Part shown: piece by piece, positions 1 through 6,249 of the stretch
Layout of the letters: the number at the start of each line of letters is the position of its first letter
Numbering within the stretch: position 1 is the first letter of the stretch
Source of the DNA: Verrucomicrobiia bacterium
Lineage (GTDB): Bacteria > Verrucomicrobiota > Verrucomicrobiia > Limisphaerales > Palsa-1400
DNA: 6,616 nucleotides
Direction: 5' to 3'
Assembly (NCBI GenBank): GCA_025934545.1
Contig: JAICXV010000132.1
Coordinates: forward strand, 1 to 6,616
Made by a program: the position numbers and the translations under genes
Notes under the pieces: generated by a model
What the model was told of the DNA's origin: nothing
Databases searched by the model: none
Seen by the model: only the letters and a program-made list of their open reading frames with translations

Positions 1-296
1 GATCCGGGGTTAGATGGATGAAGGATACGAGAGGTAAAGTTTTGAAAAAAAATAATTTGGCGCGCCTATCCGCATTTAACCGCGGATTGAGGAGGACAGC
101 CAAGGCCGAAGTCTAAAGGCTAAATGATAAAGTGAACCCACTGCGAATGGGTGGGAATCAATGGGCATAGTTTAACTACGGATGGACACGGATAAACACA
201 GATTGAATTTAACCGCAAAGAACGCAGAGGAAGAGGGAGACCGATTTAAAAACGGAAGATGCTGGCACTGTATCGATCGAACCGAACGGCGCATTG
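1..296. other. gene-free flank downstream of the DUF4034 gene
   Basis: No reading frame here looks like a gene. The stretch is fairly AT-rich, has an A-run near 46-53, and lies downstream of the 3' end of the minus-strand gene that stops at 297. A small inverted pair, CCCAC (137-141) and GTGGG (151-155), could form a 5-bp hairpin with a 9-base loop, too weak to call a terminator. The only patterned part is the decamer repeat cluster at 174-235; a fragment resembling it (TTTAACCGCGGATTGA, about 75-90) may be a decayed relative. No tRNA or other RNA gene is seen. Confidence 0.6.
174..235. repeat. degenerate 10-base-period intergenic repeat cluster
   Basis: Three imperfect decamers run in tandem: ACTACGGATG (175-184), GACACGGATA (185-194) and AACACAGATT (195-204), sharing a core close to ACACGGAT. 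After a short AT spacer, a second type follows with the same period: AACCGCAAAG (211-220) and AACGCAGAGG (221-230). From memory, similar mixtures of ACGGAT-type and CGCAAAG-type decamers recur between genes in Verrucomicrobiota and other environmental bacteria. I cannot count copies outside this window. The period is visible in the sequence; the idea of a dispersed family is inference. Confidence 0.5.
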
Positions 297-1640
297 TCAT
301 AAAGAGCGACTTCTATTTGGATGTTCGACTTTTTCGATCAGTGCCAGTTGGCGAATGATTTCTGCCTGGTCGCCAGCGCGCAACGCGTATTGCAAAAACT
401 TCTTCCTGTAACTGATGTCGGGCGTTCGTGAAAAAACGGCGTTATAGGCCAGTTTGATATCGTTCCAAACGGTTGGATCTTTCCAGTAATTCCCACGTTC
501 ACTGGGGCTCAGATACTCGGCAAACTTTTCGTGGGCATCCACCAGAATCAGAGGAATGGCGGGACCCCAATTCGAATTCGTCACGCACTGGTGGCCAAAT
601 TCGAGCATGTCCTCGCGCGACCCGTACCATTTCGGTTCGAGATAATACAATTTGCAAACGCATGCCTCGTAGTAATTGGTGTTCAACCTCATGGCGCGCT
701 GAAACCACATTTCCATGCGGTCACGGCCTTTACGTTGTCCGAGTTCGAGCGTTAACATCCACCGCGCGATGCGGGCATCGTGCGGATTGATTTCCCATGC
801 TTTCGTCAATGCCTTCTCCGCTTTTCCCAATCGTTCTTCCATGAGGCGCGCGCCCTCTTCTGTCACGGTGTCGGCGAGACCATCACCTCGCGCGACCCAT
901 GCATATTGAATGTAAAAGTAGCCTTTAATCGTCCATATCTCTGAGTCGTTGGGCCAATTCTTCATCAGAATCGGTTCGGCGCGATTATAGAAATCTAAAA
1001 ATTTCTCACTATGTTGAAGTCGATCGACTAAGCCCATGGTCGAAGAATAAACTTCTTCTATCGGCATCATTTTATCCTGAAGCGCTTGAAGAAAATACTC
1101 GCCGGCTTTCGGTGCGTATTCGTTGGGAAGATAGTCCGTGATGTGAAAGTAAGCGTTGAACTTGCGGAATGGCGAATACTGCGTTTTCTCCAGAGCCGTT
1201 GCCCTTTCTATGGATTCGGCTATCCGCTGTGGGAGTTGGAACGACTCGGTGCGATCTTCCCAACGCATGTTGAAGTAACGGATCAATGCATCATCGCAGC
1301 CATTGGTAACGGCGGCGTGGGCTGCGTCCAGGATTGCTATCGGAATTTCCGTGAAATCTTCAACATGACTGTGCATTTCAGCGAACATTTCTAATGCTCG
1401 CCGTGCATCTTTGTCCCACCTTGGGGATCGTTTCCCAATGGTGTCATACGCTTGAACCAGCGATTTACGATTCCACTGCAGACGCATTGCCGTCCGGTTC
1501 TTGTTATCGGGAAGAGAGTTGGTTGGATTCGCGTGATTGGTAGCGGAAACGGTATGCGACAGTGGCTCGGACATCGCGGAAACTGCGATAACCGCCATAA
1601 CGACAATAGTTTGAGAAATTAACGCGATGCTTTTAGACAT
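297..1640 (-). CDS. exported DUF4034 / TPR-like protein, function unknown
   Basis: A 447-residue protein of unknown function. Residues 1-23 form a signal-peptide-like segment (short K-containing start, hydrophobic core about 5-20), so it is probably exported; the following N/T/S-rich stretch to about 50 resembles a linker. The rest is helical and repeat-like. Residues about 235-435 resemble the DUF4034 family: the ARGDG motif at 249-253 region with the following ADTVTEEG, a TPR-like helix pair around 270-325, the EPKWYGS motif at 335-341, and YWKDPTVW at 385-392. DUF4034 proteins carry tetratricopeptide-like helices, usually taken to mean protein binding; no catalytic residues are evident. 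The ATG at 1640 has a good Shine-Dalgarno (TGAGG, complement of 1648-1652) with a 7-base spacer, supporting this start. It is divergent from serA and appears monocistronic here. The family call is from recalled motifs; a generic TPR protein is the alternative. Confidence 0.78.
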   Translation of the reverse strand: MSKSIALISQTIVVMAVIAVSAMSEPLSHTVSATNHANPTNSLPDNKNRTAMRLQWNRKSLVQAYDTIGKRSPRWDKDARRALEMFAEMHSHVEDFTEIPIAILDAAHAAVTNGCDDALIRYFNMRWEDRTESFQLPQRIAESIERATALEKTQYSPFRKFNAYFHITDYLPNEYAPKAGEYFLQALQDKMMPIEEVYSSTMGLVDRLQHSEKFLDFYNRAEPILMKNWPNDSEIWTIKGYFYIQYAWVARGDGLADTVTEEGARLMEERLGKAEKALTKAWEINPHDARIARWMLTLELGQRKGRDRMEMWFQRAMRLNTNYYEACVCKLYYLEPKWYGSREDMLEFGHQCVTNSNWGPAIPLILVDAHEKFAEYLSPSERGNYWKDPTVWNDIKLAYNAVFSRTPDISYRKKFLQYALRAGDQAEIIRQLALIEKVEHPNRSRSL

Positions 1641-1858
1641 TTACTAGCCTCATTGAAAAACCACGAATCATGCCAATTTTTAGCGAATTGCTTCTTGGGC
1701 CGATGACCTGTTGCTTTCGCAGCAGCTGCAATACGTCTCTTTCTTTATAAAAACCGCACCCCGGGGAGTCGCCGAGTCACCGGCTCATCCGTTCTCGCTT
1801 TCGCTTTTCCCCCTTGCTGTCCCGTCCCATTGCCCTAGACTGCCCGTTCGATTTTTTT
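1641..1858. promoter_or_regulatory. divergent intergenic region between the DUF4034-like gene and serA
   Basis: This 218-base spacer must hold the promoters for both divergent genes. A TATAAA at 1746-1751 is the best -10-like hexamer towards serA, but the bases 17 positions upstream (CAGCTG, 1723-1728) do not match a -35, so the promoter is only a candidate. The segment is pyrimidine-rich from about 1790 and ends in seven T residues directly before the serA ATG. I see no riboswitch or clear operator. A short GCAGCAGCTGC self-complementary patch lies at about 1719-1729. Confidence 0.3.
1648..1652 (-). promoter_or_regulatory. ribosome binding site of the DUF4034-like gene
   Basis: On the minus strand this reads TGAGG, seven bases before the ATG at 1640. 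It fixes the start of the exported protein and agrees with the signal-peptide-like N-terminus beginning at that codon. Confidence 0.6.
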
Positions 1859-3457
1859 ATGAACGTGCTTGTTTGCGATCCAATTTCTCCAAAAGGCATT
1901 GCCCTGCTGCAACAGCGGCCGGAATTCAAAGTCACCGTGCTCAAGGCCAAGACGCCCGAAGCCGAATTGCTCAACATCGTCAAAGATGTCCACGCCATGA
2001 TCGTCCGCTCCGAAACGAAGGTGACCAAAAAAGTCCTCGAAGCGGCGCCGAATCTTAAGGTGGTTGGCCGCGCCGGTGTCGGCATCGATAATGTCGACGT
2101 GGAGGCAGCCACGCAACGCGGTGTCGTCGTCATGAACACGCCCGGTGGCAATACGGTCACGACGGCCGAGCTTTCGTTTTTTATGCTAGGCGCGTTGGCG
2201 CGGCATATTGCCGCCGCGCATGGTTCGATGGTCGCGGGCAAGTGGGACCGCAAGTTATATCAGGGCGCGGAAGTTGCCGGCAAAACGCTCGGTGTCCTTG
2301 GCATGGGCCGCATCGGCGGCGAAGTGGCCAAGCGCGCGCTGGCCTTTGGGATGCGCGTGATTGCGTATGATCCTTATTTGACGGAGGCGCGCGCGCGTCA
2401 GCTCGGCGTCGAACTGGCGCCGGATCCGGATGCCATTTATCGCGCGGCAGATTTTATCACGGTGCACATGCCCGTCACGGACCAGACGCGCGGGATGTTG
2501 AATGCGGAAGCTTTTGCGCGGATGAAACCGGGCGTGCGCATTGTCAATTGTGCGCGTGGCGAAATTGTCGAGGAACAGGACCTGATCGCGGCGTTGCAAT
2601 CGGGCAAAGTCGCAGGCGCGGCGCTTGATGTGTTCGCGACGGAACCGCTTCCAGCCGATCATCCGTATCGAAAATTGCCGAACGTTTTGCTGACGCCACA
2701 TCTCGGCGCGAGCACGAATGAAGCGCAGGAAAAGTGCGGCATCGAAGTCGCCGAAATTATCGCCGCCTATCTTTTAACCGGCGAAGTGCGTAACGCCGTC
2801 AATCTGCCGTTCCTCGATGCGAAGACGTATGAGCAGGTCAAGCCATATATGAGTTTGGGCGATAAGATGGGCAAGTTGCTGCGCCAGCTCGCGCCGTCGA
2901 ATGCCGACCGCATTTATATCACGTACGGCGGCAAAGCGCGCGAACTGCCGAACGTGGACCCGATTACGCGCGCGATTTTACAGGGCTTTTTGCAAGCCGG
3001 CGCGTTGCAGGATGTGAATAATGTGAATGTGCGCGCGGCTGCGGCGGCGGCGGGGATTACCGTTGAGGAAAAGAAATCGGATGAACCGGTGACGTTCAAC
3101 GAATGGTTGCATGTCACGGTTTTTTCCGGCGACCAGAAGGTTGTTTCGGCGGGCGGAACGTTTTTTGGTTCGCCCAATAATCCGCGCATCGTGCGCCTGT
3201 TTAGTTTGCCGGTGGAGATTCATCCTGAAGGCGTTTTGTTTTTGATGAACAACAAGGATCGTCCGGGCATTGTCGGTTACATCGGCACGGTCATGGGCAA
3301 GCACAAGATTAATATCGCCAACATGAGCTTGAGCCGCGACGCCGAGGGCGGCAAGGCGCTGACCGTTTTGACTTTGGATAGCGTTCCGCCAACTGCGCTC
3401 CTTGACGAAATCCAAAAAGACCCCGATATAAGCAACGTCCGCGTGGTTAAACTCTAA
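1859..3457 (+). CDS. serA: D-3-phosphoglycerate dehydrogenase (long form with ACT domain)
   Basis: Cytosolic enzyme oxidising 3-phosphoglycerate to 3-phosphohydroxypyruvate with NAD, the first step of serine synthesis. The 532-residue length fits the long SerA type. The substrate-binding domain spans about 1-98 and 285-315; the nucleotide-binding domain between them has the GMGRIG motif (Gly148, 150, 153) and Asp171 at the end of the next strand, as expected for NAD preference. The expected catalytic Arg233 (in NCARGE), Glu262 (in TEPL) and His281 (in TPHLGAST) are all present. An intervening domain (about 318-450) precedes a C-terminal ACT domain (about 455-532, with NKDRPGIVG at 465-473), usually a serine-sensing regulatory module. 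The ATG at 1859 gives the normal family N-terminus (MNVLVCDP); a TTG at 1814 would add 15 atypical residues. No Shine-Dalgarno is visible; a T-run touches the ATG. ppiC follows 31 bases downstream. Confidence 0.96.
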   Translation: MNVLVCDPISPKGIALLQQRPEFKVTVLKAKTPEAELLNIVKDVHAMIVRSETKVTKKVLEAAPNLKVVGRAGVGIDNVDVEAATQRGVVVMNTPGGNTVTTAELSFFMLGALARHIAAAHGSMVAGKWDRKLYQGAEVAGKTLGVLGMGRIGGEVAKRALAFGMRVIAYDPYLTEARARQLGVELAPDPDAIYRAADFITVHMPVTDQTRGMLNAEAFARMKPGVRIVNCARGEIVEEQDLIAALQSGKVAGAALDVFATEPLPADHPYRKLPNVLLTPHLGASTNEAQEKCGIEVAEIIAAYLLTGEVRNAVNLPFLDAKTYEQVKPYMSLGDKMGKLLRQLAPSNADRIYITYGGKARELPNVDPITRAILQGFLQAGALQDVNNVNVRAAAAAAGITVEEKKSDEPVTFNEWLHVTVFSGDQKVVSAGGTFFGSPNNPRIVRLFSLPVEIHPEGVLFLMNNKDRPGIVGYIGTVMGKHKINIANMSLSRDAEGGKALTVLTLDSVPPTALLDEIQKDPDISNVRVVKL

Positions 3458-3480
3458 GCGGCGCTATAGGAGCATTTACA

Positions 3481-3486
3481 AAGGAA
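3481..3486 (+). promoter_or_regulatory. ribosome binding site of the PpiC-type gene
   Basis: AAGGAA lies two bases before the ATG at 3489, a short but usable spacing. A second purine patch, AGGAG at 3468-3472, is 16 bases away and probably too far. Both fall in the 31-base gap after serA, which contains no terminator, supporting cotranscription. Confidence 0.45.
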
Positions 3487-3488
3487 TA

Positions 3489-4538
3489 ATGAAATACATC
3501 ACCTCGACCCTGGCCTTGATCGCAGGCCTGACCATTGCGACGTACGCTGTGCCTGCCGATAAGTCGGCGGATTCGAAAAAGTCGGATACGAAACCAGCCG
3601 ACACCACCTCTGCCAAGCCCGCCGCCACGAGCGATGATCCGGTCGTCGCCAAAGGTAAAAATTTAGAAATTCGAAAAAGCAAAGTTCAGGATGCATGGAT
3701 CGCGTTCATCGCGAATCGGAATCCGAACATGGCGCCGATTCCGCCGGATAAACGTCCGGAAGTGGAAGCGCAATTACTCGACAACCTGATTTTCAATCAG
3801 TTGGTATTGCAGCGGGCGACCGCTGCCGAAAAAACGAAGGCGAAGGAAACCGCTGACACTTCGATCTCCGACGTGAAGAAAAAGCTCGGCGACACCGCGG
3901 TGGAAGCGCGCATCAAATCGATGGGCATGACGATGCAACAGTACGCCAACGATGTTTACGAACAGGACGTTTGCCAGGCCGTGCTCGAGCGCGAAGTGGG
4001 TTCGACGATTAAGGTTTCCGACGCCGACATCAAAAAGTTCTACGACGATCATCCGGCGGATTTCGAAATGCCCGAACAAGTCCGCGCGGCTCACGTGTTG
4101 ATTTCAACACTCGACAAGGACACGCAACAGCCCATTCCGCCCGCGAAAAAAGCGGAGAAGGAAAAATTGGCCAAAGACATCAAGGCCCGCGCCGACAAGG
4201 GTGAGGATTTTGCCAAGCTGGCCAAGGAATTTTCCGATGACCCTGGTTCGAAAGATAAAGGTGGCGAATATACGTTCCCGCGCGGACAGATGGTTCCCGA
4301 ATTTGAAGCCGCGGCTTTTTCCATGAAACCCGGCCAGGTCAGCGATTTGGTGGAGACGCATTACGGCTATCATATCATCAAGACGCTCGAAAAGATGCCG
4401 GCGTCGAAGGTTGATTTTGAAAAAGCCAAACCGCGCATCAAAGATTATCTGACCTCGCTTGAATTTCGAAAAGTCCAGCCGGGCTATTTCGACAAGTTGA
4501 AGAAAGAAGCCAACGTCGAGATCGTCAAAGCGAACTAG
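3489..4538 (+). CDS. exported PpiC/SurA-like peptidyl-prolyl cis-trans isomerase
   Basis: A 349-residue periplasmic folding factor that should catalyse proline cis-trans isomerisation and chaperone exported proteins. Residues 1-20 are a signal peptide (Lys2, hydrophobic core, ATYA before a probable cut at 20/21); there is no lipobox cysteine, so it is probably soluble. Residues 22-50 form a K/S/D/T/A-rich linker. A helical SurA-N-like chaperone region covers about 52-175, including QLLDNLIFNQLVLQRA (95-110). One parvulin domain follows (about 196-300): AHVLI (201-205, His202), FSDDPGSKDKGGEY (248-261), FPRGQMVPEFEAAAF (263-277) and HYGYHII (291-297, His295), which are typical conserved positions. 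A short C-terminal helix ends the protein. With one parvulin domain it is smaller than enterobacterial SurA (two) and closer to PrsA/PpiC types. It follows serA at 31 bases and precedes a strong terminator, so it is the last gene of the unit. Confidence 0.9.
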   Translation: MKYITSTLALIAGLTIATYAVPADKSADSKKSDTKPADTTSAKPAATSDDPVVAKGKNLEIRKSKVQDAWIAFIANRNPNMAPIPPDKRPEVEAQLLDNLIFNQLVLQRATAAEKTKAKETADTSISDVKKKLGDTAVEARIKSMGMTMQQYANDVYEQDVCQAVLEREVGSTIKVSDADIKKFYDDHPADFEMPEQVRAAHVLISTLDKDTQQPIPPAKKAEKEKLAKDIKARADKGEDFAKLAKEFSDDPGSKDKGGEYTFPRGQMVPEFEAAAFSMKPGQVSDLVETHYGYHIIKTLEKMPASKVDFEKAKPRIKDYLTSLEFRKVQPGYFDKLKKEANVEIVKAN

Positions 4539-4552
4539 CAAATTATTTTTAC

Positions 4553-4590
4553 AAAAGCCGACGCGAGGAAATTCCCGCGTCGGCTTTTTT
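4553..4590 (+). terminator. intrinsic terminator after the serA-ppiC unit
   Basis: A perfect 13-bp stem pairs AAAAGCCGACGCG (4553-4565) with CGCGTCGGCTTTT (4576-4588), followed by a run of six T residues (4585-4590). The 10-base loop can itself form a short GGA/TCC extension. It starts 14 bases after the ppiC stop. The A-rich left arm means it could also work on the opposite strand, towards transcripts arriving from the right. Confidence 0.93.
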
Positions 4591-4669
4591 ATTGGCGTAG
4601 TAGGGAGCTGCAACCGTTTTGTCTTGCGAGGAGAGGGGAGTGATTTTACCTTGTTCTGCCTTTTGGGAC

Positions 4670-4745
4670 GCCAGTTTAGCTCAGTTGGTAGAGCAACGCT
4701 TTCGTAAAGCGTGGGTCGCCGGTTCAAGTCCGGCAACTGGCTCCA
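4670..4745 (+). tRNA. tRNA-Thr (anticodon CGT)
   Basis: A complete cloverleaf reads acg codons as threonine. The acceptor stem pairs GCCAGTT (4670-4676) with AACTGGC (4735-4741); the D stem is GCTC/GAGC (4679-4682, 4691-4694). The anticodon stem ACGCT/AGCGT (4696-4700, 4708-4712) encloses TTCGTAA with anticodon CGT at 4703-4705. The T arm GCCGG/CCGGC (4718-4722, 4730-4734) holds the canonical TTCAAGT loop. The discriminator is T4742, and CCA is encoded at 4743-4745. All stems are fully paired, so it looks functional. It stands alone, in the same direction as the terminated unit upstream, and its 3' end borders a more accessory-looking region. Confidence 0.97.
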
Positions 4746-4907
4746 GCCTTCGCGCTTTGCGCTACTTGTTCAAGAATTTATGAAGTCCTGAGTTCCGCGA
4801 CTGTGCAACGCATGGGGCGAACGAACGGAGTTGAGATTGAAGTAACCTTCGTTGCGCCCGTCTTTGGGCTCGCGTTTAGTACCGTGAATTTCGTCACGTC
4901 TTGCAGT
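4746..4907. other. gene-free spacer between tRNA-Thr and the Abi-alpha-like gene
   Basis: This stretch holds no convincing gene; a 60-codon minus-strand frame (4778-4960) overlaps the end of the neighbouring gene and has no family resemblance I can name. A small GCGC-TTT-GCGC hairpin (4752-4762 region) follows the tRNA but has no T-run. The main structure is the long imperfect hairpin at 4815-4859. No copy of the tRNA 3' end, and no integrase, is present. Confidence 0.5.
4815..4859. repeat. imperfect 13-bp inverted repeat
   Basis: GGGCG (4815-4819) pairs with CGCCC (4855-4859), AACGAA (4820-4825) with TTCGTT (4848-4853), and GG (4827-4828) with CC (4846-4847). This gives thirteen base pairs with one unpaired base on each arm (C4826, G4854) and a 17-base loop. 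There is no T-run on either strand, so an intrinsic terminator is unlikely, though it could stabilise the 3' end of the minus-strand transcript ending at 4908. Confidence 0.45.
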
Positions 4908-5726
4908 TCATTCCGATTTATTCTGCGGATTGGACGAATCAACGATAGCCATGAACTCAATTCCGAATGGGCTTAGGTGAAGCAGAACAGGAAGTTTGCC
5001 TTTCGTTCCTCCCGGCGTTCCTTCCAGCGATGTCTGTAGAGGGCTAATACTCGCCAAATCGTGCTGGCAAAGTATTGTGCAAGACAGGTTCCAAGGTTTG
5101 CCTTGGTCGTGAATTTCGGAAACCCAATTCACATACATTCCAGAACTTGCGGTGTGTCCGCCGAAGAAACTGGTGACGTGCGGGTCTGACGGACGGGGCT
5201 TCAACGATTTCAAAAGTCTCGCTTCTTCTGGCCCTAACGAGGACAGAATACTTACAAACCGAGGATGGCTGTCGCTGTCAGTGAGTTGAGACGCCAAAAG
5301 ATTAACCCACATTTCATGCACCACTGAATCTGTTTCCAAAGAGCCTTCTTCAAGTGCGCGAAGAAATGTTTTTGGGTGGCTTGGTGGCTGTAGAACTTTG
5401 CCGAGTTTTTCGGTTTTTGCTTTTGCGCGAATTACAGCTTGTTCCAACGTATAAGTTCCGATGGCTTTTCGCACTTCAACCCAATTGTCGAACGTCTGCC
5501 GAATTAATTGCCCCAATCCTTCTGTTGTCTGAGTGATTGGAGCCACCAACGACTCGAAAGTTTTCAACACAGTAACCGCACTCCGCTTGTAAACCTCAGA
5601 CGGAATGGCCTGTGCGACCTTACCGAATCCCGCAACGTCCCAACCACTTTTCTTGTCTGGTCCTGGTGTCATTTGCTTTAAGGTTGTTCCTTGTGCTTCT
5701 TGCAAGTCAAGGTTTGGAGATAACAC
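4908..5726 (-). CDS. DUF4393 / Abi-alpha-like protein
   Basis: A 272-residue protein without signal peptide or clear membrane segment. It resembles the DUF4393 (Abi-alpha) family, linked by name to abortive phage infection but without a known mechanism. The N-terminal half (about 30-110) is helical. The family-like core follows: a PP pair at 114-115, the HEMWVNLLAS segment at 137-146, HPRFVSIL at 154-161 and LGPEEARLL at 164-172. Near the C-terminus, LSPFGIEFMAIV (251-262) matches the usual closing strand. The start is uncertain. GTG at 5726 directly follows an in-frame TAG and has no good Shine-Dalgarno; ATG at 5672 (residue 19) has AAGGAA about 14 bases upstream and would still keep the core. 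It is co-directional with the cupin gene, 46 bases upstream, and its 3' end points at tRNA-Thr. Its coding sequence is visibly less GC-rich than serA, a weak hint of transfer. Confidence 0.7.
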   Translation of the reverse strand: MLSPNLDLQEAQGTTLKQMTPGPDKKSGWDVAGFGKVAQAIPSEVYKRSAVTVLKTFESLVAPITQTTEGLGQLIRQTFDNWVEVRKAIGTYTLEQAVIRAKAKTEKLGKVLQPPSHPKTFLRALEEGSLETDSVVHEMWVNLLASQLTDSDSHPRFVSILSSLGPEEARLLKSLKPRPSDPHVTSFFGGHTASSGMYVNWVSEIHDQGKPWNLSCTILCQHDLASISPLQTSLEGTPGGTKGKLPVLLHLSPFGIEFMAIVDSSNPQNKSE

Positions 5727-5772
5727 CTACACGTTGTGCCCCACCGTGTGGTATAAACGCTCGTTCGTGGAT

Positions 5773-6168
5773 TTATTTTTTGTATTGCGCGTCAGCGACG
5801 TGCTCCATCCAATCAACCACTTTGCCATTCAGATTTTCTTGAATCGCGATGTGCGTCATTGCCGTCGTAGGCGTTGCGCCATGCCAATGCTTCTCTCCGG
5901 GAGGGAACCACACCTCGTCGCCGGGGCGGATCTCTTCCACAGGTCCGCCTTCGCGTTGAGCCCATCCGCAGCCGGCGGTGACAATGAGCGTTTGCCCCAA
6001 CGGATGTGTGTGCCAGGCCGTGCGCGCTCCCGGCTCGAAGGTCACGCTGGCACCCGCGACTCGCGCCGGCGCAGGCGTTGAAAACAGCGGATCAAGCCGC
6101 ACCGTTCCTGTGAACCAATCTGCCGGCCCTTTGCCGGACTGTTGTGAACCAACTCGTTTGATATCCAT
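5773..6168 (-). CDS. manganese cupin, hydroxynitrile-lyase-like (GtHNL type)
   Basis: A 131-residue single-domain cupin, probably cytosolic. It closely resembles, as I recall it, the cupin hydroxynitrile lyase of Granulicella tundricola, which has the same length and reversibly cleaves mandelonitrile to benzaldehyde and cyanide using manganese. The metal ligands match by position: His53 and His55 (HTH), Gln59 and His94 (EKHWH). Active-site positions known from that enzyme are also kept: Ala40, Val42, His106 and Gln110. Cupin motif 1 lies at about 46-66 and motif 2 at about 82-100 ([16 protein letters not shown]). Such proteins are often annotated simply as cupins near carboxymuconolactone decarboxylase genes; none is seen here, and the natural substrate is unknown. 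The ATG at 6168 has an excellent Shine-Dalgarno (GAAGGAAGGA, complement of 6175-6184) at 6 bases. The Abi-alpha-like gene follows 46 bases downstream. The cupin fold is certain; lyase activity is inference. Confidence 0.9.
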   Translation of the reverse strand: MDIKRVGSQQSGKGPADWFTGTVRLDPLFSTPAPARVAGASVTFEPGARTAWHTHPLGQTLIVTAGCGWAQREGGPVEEIRPGDEVWFPPGEKHWHGATPTTAMTHIAIQENLNGKVVDWMEHVADAQYKK

Positions 6169-6174
6169 AAAATG

Positions 6175-6184
6175 TCCTTCCTTC
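6175..6184 (-). promoter_or_regulatory. ribosome binding site of the cupin gene
   Basis: On the minus strand this reads GAAGGAAGGA, a strong Shine-Dalgarno ending six bases before the ATG at 6168. It decides the cupin start and suggests good translation. Confidence 0.75.
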
Positions 6185-6249
6185 GCAGCGAACCTAGTCC
6201 TTCCAGTGGCCGACTACCAATCCGAATGATGAATGCAAACGACTCATCG

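Noticed and set aside
266..296. Intrinsic terminator of the DUF4034-like gene from the CGATCGATCG-like palindrome
   Set aside because: The self-complementary stretch leaves no loop, and no T-run follows it on the minus strand.
1653..1715. Sigma-54 promoter from GG and GC doublets in the divergent spacer
   Set aside because: On neither strand do the GG and GC doublets have the required 10-base separation.
1814..1858. Upstream TTG as the start of serA, adding 15 residues
   Set aside because: The extra residues do not look like SerA, whereas the ATG at 1859 begins with the standard strand MNVLVCDP. The TTG lacks a ribosome binding site too.
4619..4652. Promoter for tRNA-Thr (TTGTCT or TTGCGA with a weak downstream hexamer)
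   Set aside because: The matching -10 boxes (GATTTT or TACCTT) agree at only half of their positions, so I cannot choose one. A promoter must exist after the terminator but is not resolved.
4104..4736. 210-codon minus-strand frame over ppiC and the tRNA
   Set aside because: It runs through a clear PpiC-type gene, a terminator and a tRNA; its product is an antisense shadow.
5724..5770. Integron attC-like site between the cupin and Abi-alpha-like genes
   Set aside because: The GTTAT and TAACAC ends do not fit the paired GTTRRRY/RYYYAAC core, and no folded recombination-site structure is apparent.
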